Assembly (NCBI RefSeq): GCF_028705895.1
Contig: NZ_JAQWCQ010000003.1
Location: 1-64,000, forward strand
Direction of reading: 5' to 3'
Length of the DNA: 64,000 bases
Source: Massilibacteroides sp.
Lineage (GTDB): Bacteria > Bacteroidota > Bacteroidia > Bacteroidales > Tannerellaceae
Below the pieces are notes generated by a model. The model did not search any database and was not told the origin of the DNA. It saw nothing but the letters and a program-made list of their open reading frames with translations. Made by a program: the position numbers and the translations under genes. Of this stretch, positions 42,716 through 51,469 are shown piece by piece. Every line of letters starts with the position of its first letter. The first letter of the stretch is position 1.

Positions 42716-43366
42716 TCAGGCGTACTTTACAAGAATTGCTTTTAAAACTTTACCTATATTGTTGATTTTATTTGCCGATTTTTCCAATTCCTGAATAATC
42801 TCCTTTAATTTGATCAGCTCTATTGTATCGGTTTCGTGTTTAAACAGTGTTATAATGCCCTCTTCATAAACAACATCTGCTTGTTCTTCCAATCGTTTTA
42901 TTTCACGACAATGTTCTCGGAATTGTGCATCTGTCTTCTTCATGTTCGACAACTCGGATACCGCCGACTGCACCTCAACACTGGCTTTTCGCACAATCTC
43001 TGCCAAAGTGGCCGTACTCTCCGGCAAATGATGAGGATCATACAACAATACTTTATGAGCTGCACGATTGATCGCGTCGATCGAATCGTCGATTTCATCT
43101 GTCAGTTCATAAATATCTTCACGGTCAAACGGAGTGATAAAAGTTTCATTAAGCGCTTTAAACACACGACCTGTTACTTTATCTCCCTTAACTTCTTCTG
43201 CTTTAATCAGGCGACAGAGTTCAACACGGTCAACATTGCCTTTCGGATCAAACAATTGCTTCAGCAATTCAGAAGAATGAACAAGCACATCACTTGCTTC
43301 GGACAACATAGGTAAGAACTTGATGTCCTTAGGAGCAAAAAAGCTCAATAAGCTATTCGTTTTCAT
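42716..43366 (-). CDS. DUF47 (PhoU-like) regulator of PiT
   Basis: A 216-residue all-helical protein (FFAPKDIKFLPMLSEASDVL, then TDEIDDSIDAINRAAHKVLL) of the DUF47/PhoU-like family, which sits upstream of PiT genes and is thought to control phosphate uptake. First gene of the pair. Confidence 0.9.
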   Translation of the reverse strand: MKTNSLLSFFAPKDIKFLPMLSEASDVLVHSSELLKQLFDPKGNVDRVELCRLIKAEEVKGDKVTGRVFKALNETFITPFDREDIYELTDEIDDSIDAINRAAHKVLLYDPHHLPESTATLAEIVRKASVEVQSAVSELSNMKKTDAQFREHCREIKRLEEQADVVYEEGIITLFKHETDTIELIKLKEIIQELEKSANKINNIGKVLKAILVKYA

Positions 43367-43565
43367 TATTTGTTGTATTGTTGATAGATCAAAGCAAACC
43401 TTTCAGGCTACTATTTACAAATTCCTAACATGGACTACGTCTTCATGACGATTTTAAAAAACAATTCAAAAATAAACTATAAATTTAAATAATCGGATAA
43501 TATCATAATTCTTTTTACTCCGATTATTCTAAAACATGAATAATGCGATTTAGAAATGAACTCAT

Positions 43566-43573
43566 TATCTTTG
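43566..43573 (+). promoter_or_regulatory. -7 box of the MFS permease gene
   Basis: TATCTTTG lies 21 bp before the ATG at 43595 and inside the longer frame that opens at 43556, so the later start is right. Confidence 0.55.
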
Positions 43574-43594
43574 TTTCCACTTAATAAAACAATC

Positions 43595-44809
43595 ATGAAA
43601 AAAAATCAGCAGATTAGCAAAGAGCAAGCCCGTTATGCTGTTCTTTCGTTTTTTCTGGCACAAGGATTATGCTTCTCGACCTGGGCAAGCAGGATACCGG
43701 ATATCAAAGCTATTTTTGCGGCAGACTATCTTTTTTACTGGGGATTAATCTTAGTTCTTATTCCTGTCGGGAAATTTTTAGCCATCCCTTTAGCCGGTTA
43801 TTTAGTAACACGATTGAGCAGTAGTGTAATGGTACGGTTCAGCATTACCGGCTATGCTCTTTCTTTGTTTGCTATCGGACTTGTTCCATCTATTTATCTG
43901 CTTGGTGTATTTCTTTTCAGCTTTGGGGTTTTCTGGAATCTGTGTGATATTTCTCTCAACACGCAGGGAATCGCTATCGAGCGTGCGTATGGGCGCACTA
44001 TTATGGCTTCTTTTCATGGAGGGTGGAGTTTGGCAGCTTGTCTGGGAGCACTTATAGGGTTCGGTATGATTATCTGGGATATTGCTCCGATTTATCATTT
44101 TACATTAATCGCGGCGCTAATCGGGATTATTTTACTGATCAGCGGACGTTTCCTTACGAATGACCGTCCGGAGGATACTAAAGCGGAAATCGACCAGAAA
44201 CCGGAAAAGCCATGGTTCTTAAAGAAACCGGAGCCGTTGCTTATCCAGCTTGGGATAGTCGGACTTTTTGCTTTAATAATCGAAAGCGCCATGTTTGATT
44301 GGAGTGGTGTTTATTTTGAGTCTGTTCTCAAAGTTCCCAAATCCCTACAAATCGGATTTCTTGTTTTTATGATAATGATGACAGCCGGACGTTTTCTGAC
44401 AAACTATGCTTATGGACTTTTGGGCAAACGAAAAGTGTTACAATTAGCCGGAACATTTATTTTCTTAGGCTTCTTCACGACTGCGTTTCTCGCCGGGTTC
44501 TTCGGGTCAATCGTCGCCAAAGTGGTTGTCAATTCCATTGGCTTCATGCTTGTCGGATTAGGCATATCCTGCATTGTTCCGACGAATTACAGTTTCGTAG
44601 GAGCCAAATCAAAAACGCCTGTAGGTATCGCATTGACGATCCTGTCGAGCATCAGCTTCATCGGTTCTTTGATAGCGCCACTGCTTATCGGTGGAATATC
44701 GCAAGTATTCAACTTACAATATGCTTATATGGTAGTAGGCCTGATGGGACTTTGTATCGTTCTTATGGTAACGTTCAGTGAAGCCTACAAGACAGACAAT
44801 GATCATTAA
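43595..44809 (+). CDS. MFS transporter (YbjJ/FucP-like)
   Basis: A 404-residue protein with about 12 membrane helices, starting MKKNQQISKEQARYAVLSFF. LAQGLCFSTWASRIPDIKAI is the signature of the YbjJ-type branch of major facilitators. Its 3' end overlaps the convergent PfkB gene by 4 bp. Substrate unknown; sugar or drug export is possible. Confidence 0.8.
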   Translation: MKKNQQISKEQARYAVLSFFLAQGLCFSTWASRIPDIKAIFAADYLFYWGLILVLIPVGKFLAIPLAGYLVTRLSSSVMVRFSITGYALSLFAIGLVPSIYLLGVFLFSFGVFWNLCDISLNTQGIAIERAYGRTIMASFHGGWSLAACLGALIGFGMIIWDIAPIYHFTLIAALIGIILLISGRFLTNDRPEDTKAEIDQKPEKPWFLKKPEPLLIQLGIVGLFALIIESAMFDWSGVYFESVLKVPKSLQIGFLVFMIMMTAGRFLTNYAYGLLGKRKVLQLAGTFIFLGFFTTAFLAGFFGSIVAKVVVNSIGFMLVGLGISCIVPTNYSFVGAKSKTPVGIALTILSSISFIGSLIAPLLIGGISQVFNLQYAYMVVGLMGLCIVLMVTFSEAYKTDNDH

Positions 44810-45708
44810 AACCTATCAGGAAACCGTTTTTCATTTTTCTCCATACATTGAATCACCTCAGCTTTCGTTCCTTTAAACGGTCCCGAAGCTTCAATTTTCA
44901 AGGTGGACATCGCTGCGGCAAAACAGCCGGAGTCTTCTATCGTTTCCCCTTTGACACGACAATATAAGTATCCGGTCATATAGGTATCACCACAACCTGT
45001 AGCATCAACGATTTCGGCTGGTTTATAGGCGGGAATAAAATAGAATATACGTCCATCATAAATAACCGACCCCATACTTCCAAGCGTGATAAGAACTTCT
45101 TTTACGCCCCAATCATATAGCTGTTTAGCTGCCTTTTCAACATCAGAATAGCCCGTCAGGACTTCCATTTCATGTTCATTTACTTTGAGGAAATAGATAT
45201 GTTTTAGTGCATCTAATTTCTCCGGCCAATCCACAGCATAGACTTTCTCATCTCTCACTTCACGCAGATAGCCTTGCGAATCGACAGAAACTTTTCCCTT
45301 TCCTGCCAAGTACCGAATCACATCTGTAGAGAAATCATCGGCCAGCAAAGAGCCCAAATGATAAATGTTCGCATTTACTTGTTCAAGATAATCAACAGAG
45401 AATGGATCTGCTTTTGCTAATACACGTTGCTTACGATTATCCTGATTCTCCCCATAGATATTTTCAAAATAGACAGAATGTTTACTCGGCATCACTGCAA
45501 CATCCACATGCATGTTACGAAGTTCGTCAACAACCCCCATTTCCGACTCGGCCAAAGCCGTCACTAAAGTATAGTCAATATCACCAAACCGCCTGATAGC
45601 ATGAGAAAAATAATAAGCAGTTCCTCCCGGCATATGTATCGTGTTACGTGGAGTAACAACTTTGTCCAAAGTAATATGCCCGACACAACAAAGCTGATGT
45701 GCATCCAT
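44806..45708 (-). CDS. PfkB-family carbohydrate kinase
   Basis: A 300-residue kinase. PGGTAYYFSHAIRRFG forms the substrate side; VDATGCGDTYMTGYLYCR holds the catalytic aspartate with Cys where most members have Ala (GAGD). The substrate is not visible. It is divergent from the 22-bp repeat array and the amino-acid permease. Confidence 0.82.
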   Translation of the reverse strand: MDAHQLCCVGHITLDKVVTPRNTIHMPGGTAYYFSHAIRRFGDIDYTLVTALAESEMGVVDELRNMHVDVAVMPSKHSVYFENIYGENQDNRKQRVLAKADPFSVDYLEQVNANIYHLGSLLADDFSTDVIRYLAGKGKVSVDSQGYLREVRDEKVYAVDWPEKLDALKHIYFLKVNEHEMEVLTGYSDVEKAAKQLYDWGVKEVLITLGSMGSVIYDGRIFYFIPAYKPAEIVDATGCGDTYMTGYLYCRVKGETIEDSGCFAAAMSTLKIEASGPFKGTKAEVIQCMEKNEKRFPDRF

Positions 45709-45800
45709 TCCTATTGTATTTTTTATAAGTATGCGAAATTATAAAAAAAAGTTGTTCGTAACCCTATTTTCATCGAATTACAAACTTTTAAAATTTTAAG

Positions 45801-45888
45801 GCGCCTCAACAAACGTTTCCAAGCGCCTCAGCAAACAAGTTGAAGCGCCTCAACTTTCATTACCAAGCGCCTTAAACTTTTTTTTATC
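45801..45888. repeat. four tandem 22-bp direct repeats (AAGCGCCTCA core)
   Basis: GCGCCT starts at 45801, 45823, 45845 and 45867, exactly 22 bp apart. The core AAGCGCCTCA(A/G)C is kept in three units and AAGCGCCTTAAAC in the last. One junction (45839-45854) is a near-palindrome, GTTGAAGCGCCTCAAC. It lies between divergent genes, about 70-155 bp before the permease -7 box. Confidence 0.8.
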
Positions 45889-45955
45889 ACAGATTCAAAT
45901 TTCTTCATTGTACAGATTATTCCTTTTTCTCACTAAACAAGCCCATAAAACGTCG

Positions 45956-45963
45956 TATATTTG
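45956..45963 (+). promoter_or_regulatory. -7 box of the amino-acid permease gene
   Basis: TATATTTG, a full match; it overlaps the first codon of the longest frame (45961), so translation must start later, at 46003. Confidence 0.6.
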
Positions 45964-46002
45964 TTGTCTTACCAGTGTTATACATTATATACAATATATA
46001 GT

Positions 46003-47415
46003 TTGAAAGAAAAAGGATTAAAAAGAGGATTGTCTAACCGGCATATCCAGTTAATTGCCTTGGGAGGGGCGATAGGAACAGGGCTGTTTTTAGGAATAGG
46101 GCCGGCGGCAGTTATGGCCGGGCCTGCCGTTATTCTCGGATATGCAATAGCAGGTATAATTGCTTTTCTGATCATGAGGCAATTGGGAGAAATGGTCGTA
46201 GAAGAACCCGTTTCGGGAAGTTTCAGTCATTTCGCCTATAAATACTGGGGATCGTTTGCCGGATTTGCTTCGGGATGGAATTACTGGATACTTTACATCT
46301 TGGTCAGCATGGCGGAATTAACAGCAATTGGAACATACGTACAATTCTGGTGGCCGCATATTCCATTATGGGTTTCCAGTTTATTCTTTTTTGTTGTCAT
46401 TAATCTGATCAACCTTTCTAATGTAAGAATATACGGAGAAGCAGAGTTCTGGTTTTCCATCATTAAAGTAGTCGCGATCGTTGCAATGATCCTGTTTGGC
46501 ACTTACTTATTGGTAAGCGGCAGTGCCGGAGAAGGTGTCAGCATTGCAAATTTATGGAATGACGGCGGCTTCTTCCCCAAAGGTCTTCTTGCCGCTGATG
46601 GAGAGGGGGGATATGAAGGACTATTAGCGGCGTTGGCGATAATCATGTTTTCATTCGGTGGACTGGAACTGATCGGCATTACAGCAGCAGAGGCTGAAAG
46701 CCCGGAAAAAACAATACCCAAAGCCACCAATCAGGTCATTTACAGAATCCTGATATTTTACGTCGGAGCATTGATAATCTTATTTTCTCTTTCACCCTGG
46801 CGTACGATCACAGAAGGAAGCAGCCCTTTTGTTGCCGTATTCAGTACGTTAAAAGGGTTTGAATTTACCTTGTTCGGACACACTTTCTTTGCAACAGATA
46901 TAATCGCGAATGTATTGAATATTGTTGTTCTTACTGCGGCTCTTTCGGTATATAACAGCAGCGTGTATAGCAATAGCCGTATGCTTTACGGATTAGCAGT
47001 ACAACGTAATGCTCCCCGCTTTCTAAGAAAACTCAACAAACATCATGTTCCTGTAATGGCTATAGGCGTTTCGGCTGTATTTGCGGCAATCTGTGTTATT
47101 ATCAACAAAGTAATTCCGGAAGACGCATTGGAATATCTGATGTCGCTTGTTGTCTCTGCCTTGATCATCAACTGGATCATGATCAGTCTGACTCATTTAT
47201 TTTTCCGGAAAGCAAAAAAACAAGAGGGGACAGAAAAAACGAAATTTCCGTCGCTCTGGCATCCGGTCGGCAATTATATCTGCCTCCTGTTCCTCTCCGG
47301 AATTTTAGTCATCATGTGGATAAACGGCATGTCTGTTTCTGTTAAACTGATCCCGATCTGGCTTCTTTTGCTTTATATCAGTTATAAGGTTATTCAGCGT
47401 AAAAGAAAGGTTTAA
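46003..47415 (+). CDS. amino-acid permease (AroP/APC type)
   Basis: A 470-residue protein with 12 membrane helices. RGLSNRHIQLIALGGAIGTG and the following GLFLGIGPA are the AAT/APC signature, as in AroP, PheP and LysP. The start is taken as the TTG at 46003 (KEKGLKRGLSNRH), because the frame from 45961 opens inside the -7 box. Substrate likely an aromatic or other neutral amino acid. The 22-bp repeats upstream suggest control. Confidence 0.87.
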   Translation: MKEKGLKRGLSNRHIQLIALGGAIGTGLFLGIGPAAVMAGPAVILGYAIAGIIAFLIMRQLGEMVVEEPVSGSFSHFAYKYWGSFAGFASGWNYWILYILVSMAELTAIGTYVQFWWPHIPLWVSSLFFFVVINLINLSNVRIYGEAEFWFSIIKVVAIVAMILFGTYLLVSGSAGEGVSIANLWNDGGFFPKGLLAADGEGGYEGLLAALAIIMFSFGGLELIGITAAEAESPEKTIPKATNQVIYRILIFYVGALIILFSLSPWRTITEGSSPFVAVFSTLKGFEFTLFGHTFFATDIIANVLNIVVLTAALSVYNSSVYSNSRMLYGLAVQRNAPRFLRKLNKHHVPVMAIGVSAVFAAICVIINKVIPEDALEYLMSLVVSALIINWIMISLTHLFFRKAKKQEGTEKTKFPSLWHPVGNYICLLFLSGILVIMWINGMSVSVKLIPIWLLLLYISYKVIQRKRKV

Positions 47416-47435
47416 TTTTATCATTACCTTTGCAG

Positions 47436-48479
47436 ATGATGTTATCTCCCAAAAGTAAAAGGCATATTTTTATATCACTTTCCGCGCTATTAATTGTGCT
47501 GTTTGTAATCAGTCTGGTGTATGGCTCTGTCCGTATTCCTATAAAAGCGATATGGGAGATTTTGACCGGAGCGGAAACAGAAAAAATTGCCTGGCAACAT
47601 ATCCTGCTTCAATCCCGGCTTCCACAATCCTGTACAGCCATCTTAGCCGGAGCCTCTTTAGCCGTGAGCGGATTATTACTCCAGACATTATTTAAGAATC
47701 CTTTAGCTGGGCCATCTATATTGGGTATTACAGATGGGGCTAACTTAGGAGTAGCAGCCGTTATGCTCTATTTCGGAGCCTCATTGAATCAGATGACAGG
47801 ATTGACAACAAACGCTTACCTGACAGTCGTTCTGGCTGCCTTTGTAGGAGCCAGTATAGTACTTGCCATCATTATTTACTTTTCCACGAAAGTAAAAAGC
47901 AATGTTATCTTACTGATTATCGGCATTATGGTAGGTTATTTAGTTTCATCCGTCATTTCTATTTTGAATTACTACGCTTCAGCGGATAAAGTACATGCAT
48001 TTGTTATGTGGGGATTAGGAAATTTTTCAGGGGTTTCAAGAGAACAACTTCCCTACTTCGCATCCTTTACATTAAGCGGTTTAGTCCTTGCTCTGTTATT
48101 GATAAAGCCGCTGAATGCTCTTCTGTTAGGCGAAATGTATGCCGCAAATCTGGGTGTAAAGATAAAGCAGACTCGTTTTCTGATTTTGTTTTGCACAGGG
48201 CTACTGGCCGCTTCGGTGACAGCCTTTTGCGGCCCTATATCTTTTATCGGATTAGCCGTTCCGAATATAGCACGTTTGATGTTGGGCTCTTCTAACCACA
48301 AGTCGCTTTTGCCGGTCACCCTGATTACGGGATCATGCGTGGCTTTACTATGTACAATACTAATGGTTGTACCCGGCAGCAATACGATCCTTCCTCTCAA
48401 TGCAGTTACCCCCTTATTAGGAGCTCCTGTAATAATCTATGTATTGTTAAACCGGAAGTCCATTCAATATTTTAACTGA
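47436..48479 (+). CDS. FecCD-type ABC transporter permease
   Basis: A 347-residue protein with about nine to ten membrane helices, of the BtuC/FecCD family (iron-siderophore, heme or cobalamin uptake). SRLPQSCTAILAGASLAVSG and KNPLAGPSILGITDGANLG are the family motifs; GPISFIGLAVPNIARLM is near the end. ATG at 47436 is preferred to a TTG at 47430. No periplasmic binding protein gene is nearby. It overlaps the ATPase gene by one base. Confidence 0.9.
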   Translation: MMLSPKSKRHIFISLSALLIVLFVISLVYGSVRIPIKAIWEILTGAETEKIAWQHILLQSRLPQSCTAILAGASLAVSGLLLQTLFKNPLAGPSILGITDGANLGVAAVMLYFGASLNQMTGLTTNAYLTVVLAAFVGASIVLAIIIYFSTKVKSNVILLIIGIMVGYLVSSVISILNYYASADKVHAFVMWGLGNFSGVSREQLPYFASFTLSGLVLALLLIKPLNALLLGEMYAANLGVKIKQTRFLILFCTGLLAASVTAFCGPISFIGLAVPNIARLMLGSSNHKSLLPVTLITGSCVALLCTILMVVPGSNTILPLNAVTPLLGAPVIIYVLLNRKSIQYFN

Positions 48480-49501
48480 TGAATAAAGAAAGACAGACGG
48501 TAATTAAGACAGAGGAACTAAGTATTGGCTATAGTCTGAAAGGAGGCAGACAAAAGGTTATTCATAAGGGATTAAACCTGTCTCTTTACGCAGGGGAAGT
48601 CACCTGTTTGCTTGGGTTGAATGGCGCTGGAAAATCGACGTTATTACGTACGCTATGCGGTTTCCAGAAATCCTTATCAGGAGCCGTATTTCTGCAAGGG
48701 AAGCCTTTGAAAGAGTTCTCGCAATCCGACTTTGCTTTGGCGGTTGGTGTTGTTCTGACTGAAAAGACGAATGCCGGAGGAATAACAGCGTATGAGTTAG
48801 TATCTTTAGGGAGACATCCCTATACCGGTTTTTTCGGCAAACTCAAAGAAGAAGATCACCGGGTGATTAAAGAATCCCTCGAAGCGGTGGGTGTCGCCCA
48901 TAAAGCCCATCAGCGAATAGCAGAACTTAGTGATGGAGAGAAGCAAAAAGTCATGATTGCAAAAACGCTGGCACAACAATGCCCCATCATACTGTTAGAC
49001 GAACCGACAGCTTTTCTTGATGTAACGAGCCGGATTGAAACAATGGTCTTGCTCCGTAAATTGGCGGTTGAACAGAACAAAGCGATCCTTTTATCTACAC
49101 ACGACATGGATATGGCAATCCAGATGGGAGATTGTTTCTGGTTGTTAGACAAAAACCGTCCTATAGCTTGTGGGATACCGGAAGATTTGATATTAGAAGG
49201 AACATTCGGTTCTTTTTTTGAAAAAGAAGGCATACTTTTTGATGTTACTACGGGGAAATTAAATACCGAAATCCCTCAAAAACAGATTGGTGTAGAAGGT
49301 GACTTCACCACTTCTTATTGGGTAGGCAACGCCTTAGTCAGAAACGGATTCCGCCCTTCCGAAGTGAGTCCGGAACATATCAACGTAATTTGTCATTCTC
49401 CGACAGAACTAAGCATTCAGCATCCCAACGGAAACAAGCAACTTGTGAATTGTGTGTTTGAAGTAATACGCAACATTAAAACAAAAATGAAAAATGAATG
49501 A
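48479..49501 (+). CDS. FecE/BtuD-type ABC ATPase with C-terminal extension
   Basis: A 340-residue ATPase: Walker A GLNGAGKST, Q-loop region, signature LSDGEKQKV and Walker B PIILLDEPTAF, followed by STHDMDMAI. The ABC domain ends near residue 255; the last 85 residues (from GKLNTEIPQ) form a separate small domain, possibly regulatory. It energises the permease encoded just upstream. Its stop overlaps the MATE gene by 8 bp. Confidence 0.9.
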   Translation: MNKERQTVIKTEELSIGYSLKGGRQKVIHKGLNLSLYAGEVTCLLGLNGAGKSTLLRTLCGFQKSLSGAVFLQGKPLKEFSQSDFALAVGVVLTEKTNAGGITAYELVSLGRHPYTGFFGKLKEEDHRVIKESLEAVGVAHKAHQRIAELSDGEKQKVMIAKTLAQQCPIILLDEPTAFLDVTSRIETMVLLRKLAVEQNKAILLSTHDMDMAIQMGDCFWLLDKNRPIACGIPEDLILEGTFGSFFEKEGILFDVTTGKLNTEIPQKQIGVEGDFTTSYWVGNALVRNGFRPSEVSPEHINVICHSPTELSIQHPNGNKQLVNCVFEVIRNIKTKMKNE

Positions 49502-50840
49502 GATTACTTATAAATTAGAAAACCAAAAAATTGCACCTTTACTATTAAGCTACGCTGTTCCTGCTGTAATCGGAACAATGGTAAATGCGATGTATCACAT
49601 CGTAAATCGTATTTTTATCGGACAGTCTGTCGGCGCCTTGGCTATTTCGGGATTAACACTTACATTTCCTATCTTAATGTTTCTTCAAGCTTTCGGAATG
49701 CTCATTGGTGCAGGAGCAGCGACACGCGTTTCTATCTTTATGGGAAGAAAAGAAAACGAGATGGCCGAAAATGTATTAGGAAATGCATTCACACTTACGT
49801 TCATCTTATCTGCCCTCACTATTACGCCCAGCTTAATCTTCATGGAAGATATGCTTGTTCTCTTTGGAGGAAGCGAACAGACCATGCCTTATGCGAAAGA
49901 CTACCTATATATATCCATTCCCGGGAATGTATTAGCGGCACTTAGCTTTGGATTTAATGCGATAATGCGCGCTTCGGGATATCCCCGTAAAGCTATGATA
50001 TTAATGGTATTAGGCGGTGCACTTAACGTATTATTCGATTGGTTGTTTATTATCGTTATGGACTGGGGGATACGAGGAGCGGCATGGGCAACCATTATTG
50101 CCACGGCTATTTCGTCCACTTTAGTGTTAAGTCATTTTTATGGAAAAGACAGCATCATACGCTTTAAAAAGAAATATTACGCCCCCAACAAACGGATCAT
50201 GTTGAGCATTTTCACAATAGGTATGTCTCCGTTTGCGATGCAACTTGCAGGCAGCTTAGTCAATGTAATCATGAACCAATCTCTGAAAGAGCACGGAGGA
50301 GACCTCGCCATCGGAGCAAATGGTATTATCAGCAGTATAGGCCTATTACTCGTCTTATTAATTATGGGAATAACGCAAGGAATGCAACCAATTGTAGGCT
50401 TTAATTATGGAGCAGGAAATCGTGAAAGAGTAAAAGAAACATTCCGCTTTGTAATGATTGCGGCAACCATTATTACAACAATAGGATGCACATGCAGTAT
50501 CCTGTTTCCCGAATTGATAGTACGAGCCTTTACAATAGATGAAGAGCTGATCAATATCGCGTCCAACGGATTACGCATCACCCTGTCGGCCTTCTTTATC
50601 GTAGGTACCCAAATCGTGATCAGTCAATTTTTTCAAAGTATTGGTGTTGCCTGGAAAGCAATGTTCCTCAGTCTGAGTCGTCAATGTCTCTATTTAATCC
50701 CGGCAATCCTATTTCTTCCCTCTTTATACAACCTGAATGGCGTTTGGTTAGCTGCCCCTTTTTCCGATGTCTTAGCAGCCATCACCTCATGGATATTCTT
50801 GTGGCATCACCTTAAGACGGAGAAGAATAAGGTTATTTGA
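49494..50840 (+). CDS. MATE-family efflux transporter
   Basis: A 448-residue protein with 12 membrane helices in two similar halves. MVNAMYHIVNRIFIGQSVGA and the second-half QGMQPIVGFNYGAGN are typical of MATE pumps, which use Na+ or H+ to expel drugs or metabolites. The 8-bp overlap places it in the ABC operon. Substrate unknown. Confidence 0.9.
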   Translation: MNEITYKLENQKIAPLLLSYAVPAVIGTMVNAMYHIVNRIFIGQSVGALAISGLTLTFPILMFLQAFGMLIGAGAATRVSIFMGRKENEMAENVLGNAFTLTFILSALTITPSLIFMEDMLVLFGGSEQTMPYAKDYLYISIPGNVLAALSFGFNAIMRASGYPRKAMILMVLGGALNVLFDWLFIIVMDWGIRGAAWATIIATAISSTLVLSHFYGKDSIIRFKKKYYAPNKRIMLSIFTIGMSPFAMQLAGSLVNVIMNQSLKEHGGDLAIGANGIISSIGLLLVLLIMGITQGMQPIVGFNYGAGNRERVKETFRFVMIAATIITTIGCTCSILFPELIVRAFTIDEELINIASNGLRITLSAFFIVGTQIVISQFFQSIGVAWKAMFLSLSRQCLYLIPAILFLPSLYNLNGVWLAAPFSDVLAAITSWIFLWHHLKTEKNKVI

Positions 50841-50852
50841 TTGATAAAAAAC

Positions 50853-50877
50853 AAAGGGATGCTTAAAGCACCCCCTT
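50853..50877. terminator. bidirectional terminator
   Basis: AAGGG-A-TGCT pairs with AGCA-C-CCCTT (one mismatch, small loop) between the convergent MATE and FKBP genes; an A run precedes the stem, but the tail is poor on the + strand. Confidence 0.5.
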
Positions 50878-50897
50878 CAGAAATTATATCTAAGTTT

Positions 50898-51467
50898 TTA
50901 TTCTTCTACAATCTCTACAACTTCTACTTCAAATTTCAAAGTTGAATAGGCCCATGGAACTTTTGAACTTCCGGAATAGGAATCTCTGTTGCCTGTTGAG
51001 CCGTACCCTAATTTCCAGGGGATCCAGATTTCCCAACGTTCTCCCGGATGCATAAATTGTAATGCAGTAGCAAAGCCGTCAACAACTCCACTTACTGCAA
51101 AAGTAGCTGGATCACGTAAGGGATAGTCTGATGTATCGAATAGATATTCCATTTTCCGGCTGGTTATATCCATAGACATACCATAGTAATACACTTTCAC
51201 CGTACTCGTATAGAATATCTGTTCTTCTGTCAGAGTTGCAGGTGATTTGGGTTCCAACTCTTTGTAATAGATTGAACCGGCATTCGATTTGGATTTCAAC
51301 TCTTTATACTCCGGATTTTGAGCTATTTCATTAAAAACACGCTCATTATCTGCTTGCCAGGCATCGTCAACAATATAAATATCGTCATCATCGTCGCTAC
51401 TGCAAGAAGAGAACATAGCTCCCGTGCATGCTATTACTGCAAGCAGATAGAATAATTTCTTCATCAT
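50898..51467 (-). CDS. FKBP-type peptidyl-prolyl isomerase lipoprotein
   Basis: A 189-residue lipoprotein (cysteine C22 in FSSCSSDDDDD). The FKBP core is clear at about residues 90-185: VSGVVDGFATALQFMHPGER, then WIPWKLGYGS. It helps fold exported proteins. It lies 2 bp after glyS; this pairing is common in Bacteroidota. Start ATG at 51467 or the next codon. Confidence 0.9.
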   Translation of the reverse strand: MMKKLFYLLAVIACTGAMFSSCSSDDDDDIYIVDDAWQADNERVFNEIAQNPEYKELKSKSNAGSIYYKELEPKSPATLTEEQIFYTSTVKVYYYGMSMDITSRKMEYLFDTSDYPLRDPATFAVSGVVDGFATALQFMHPGERWEIWIPWKLGYGSTGNRDSYSGSSKVPWAYSTLKFEVEVVEIVEE

Positions 51468-51469
51468 GT

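Noticed and set aside
43556..43594. Earlier start for the MFS permease
   Set aside because: A full -7 box at 43566 lies inside it, so it would not be in the mRNA.
45801..45888. CRISPR array
   Set aside because: Units are 22 bp end to end with only a 10-13 bp core, no spacers of CRISPR size and no cas genes.
47425..47432. TACCTTTG as promoter of the FecCD gene
   Set aside because: It ends 3 bp before the ATG at 47436, which would demand a leaderless mRNA; left out without transcript data.
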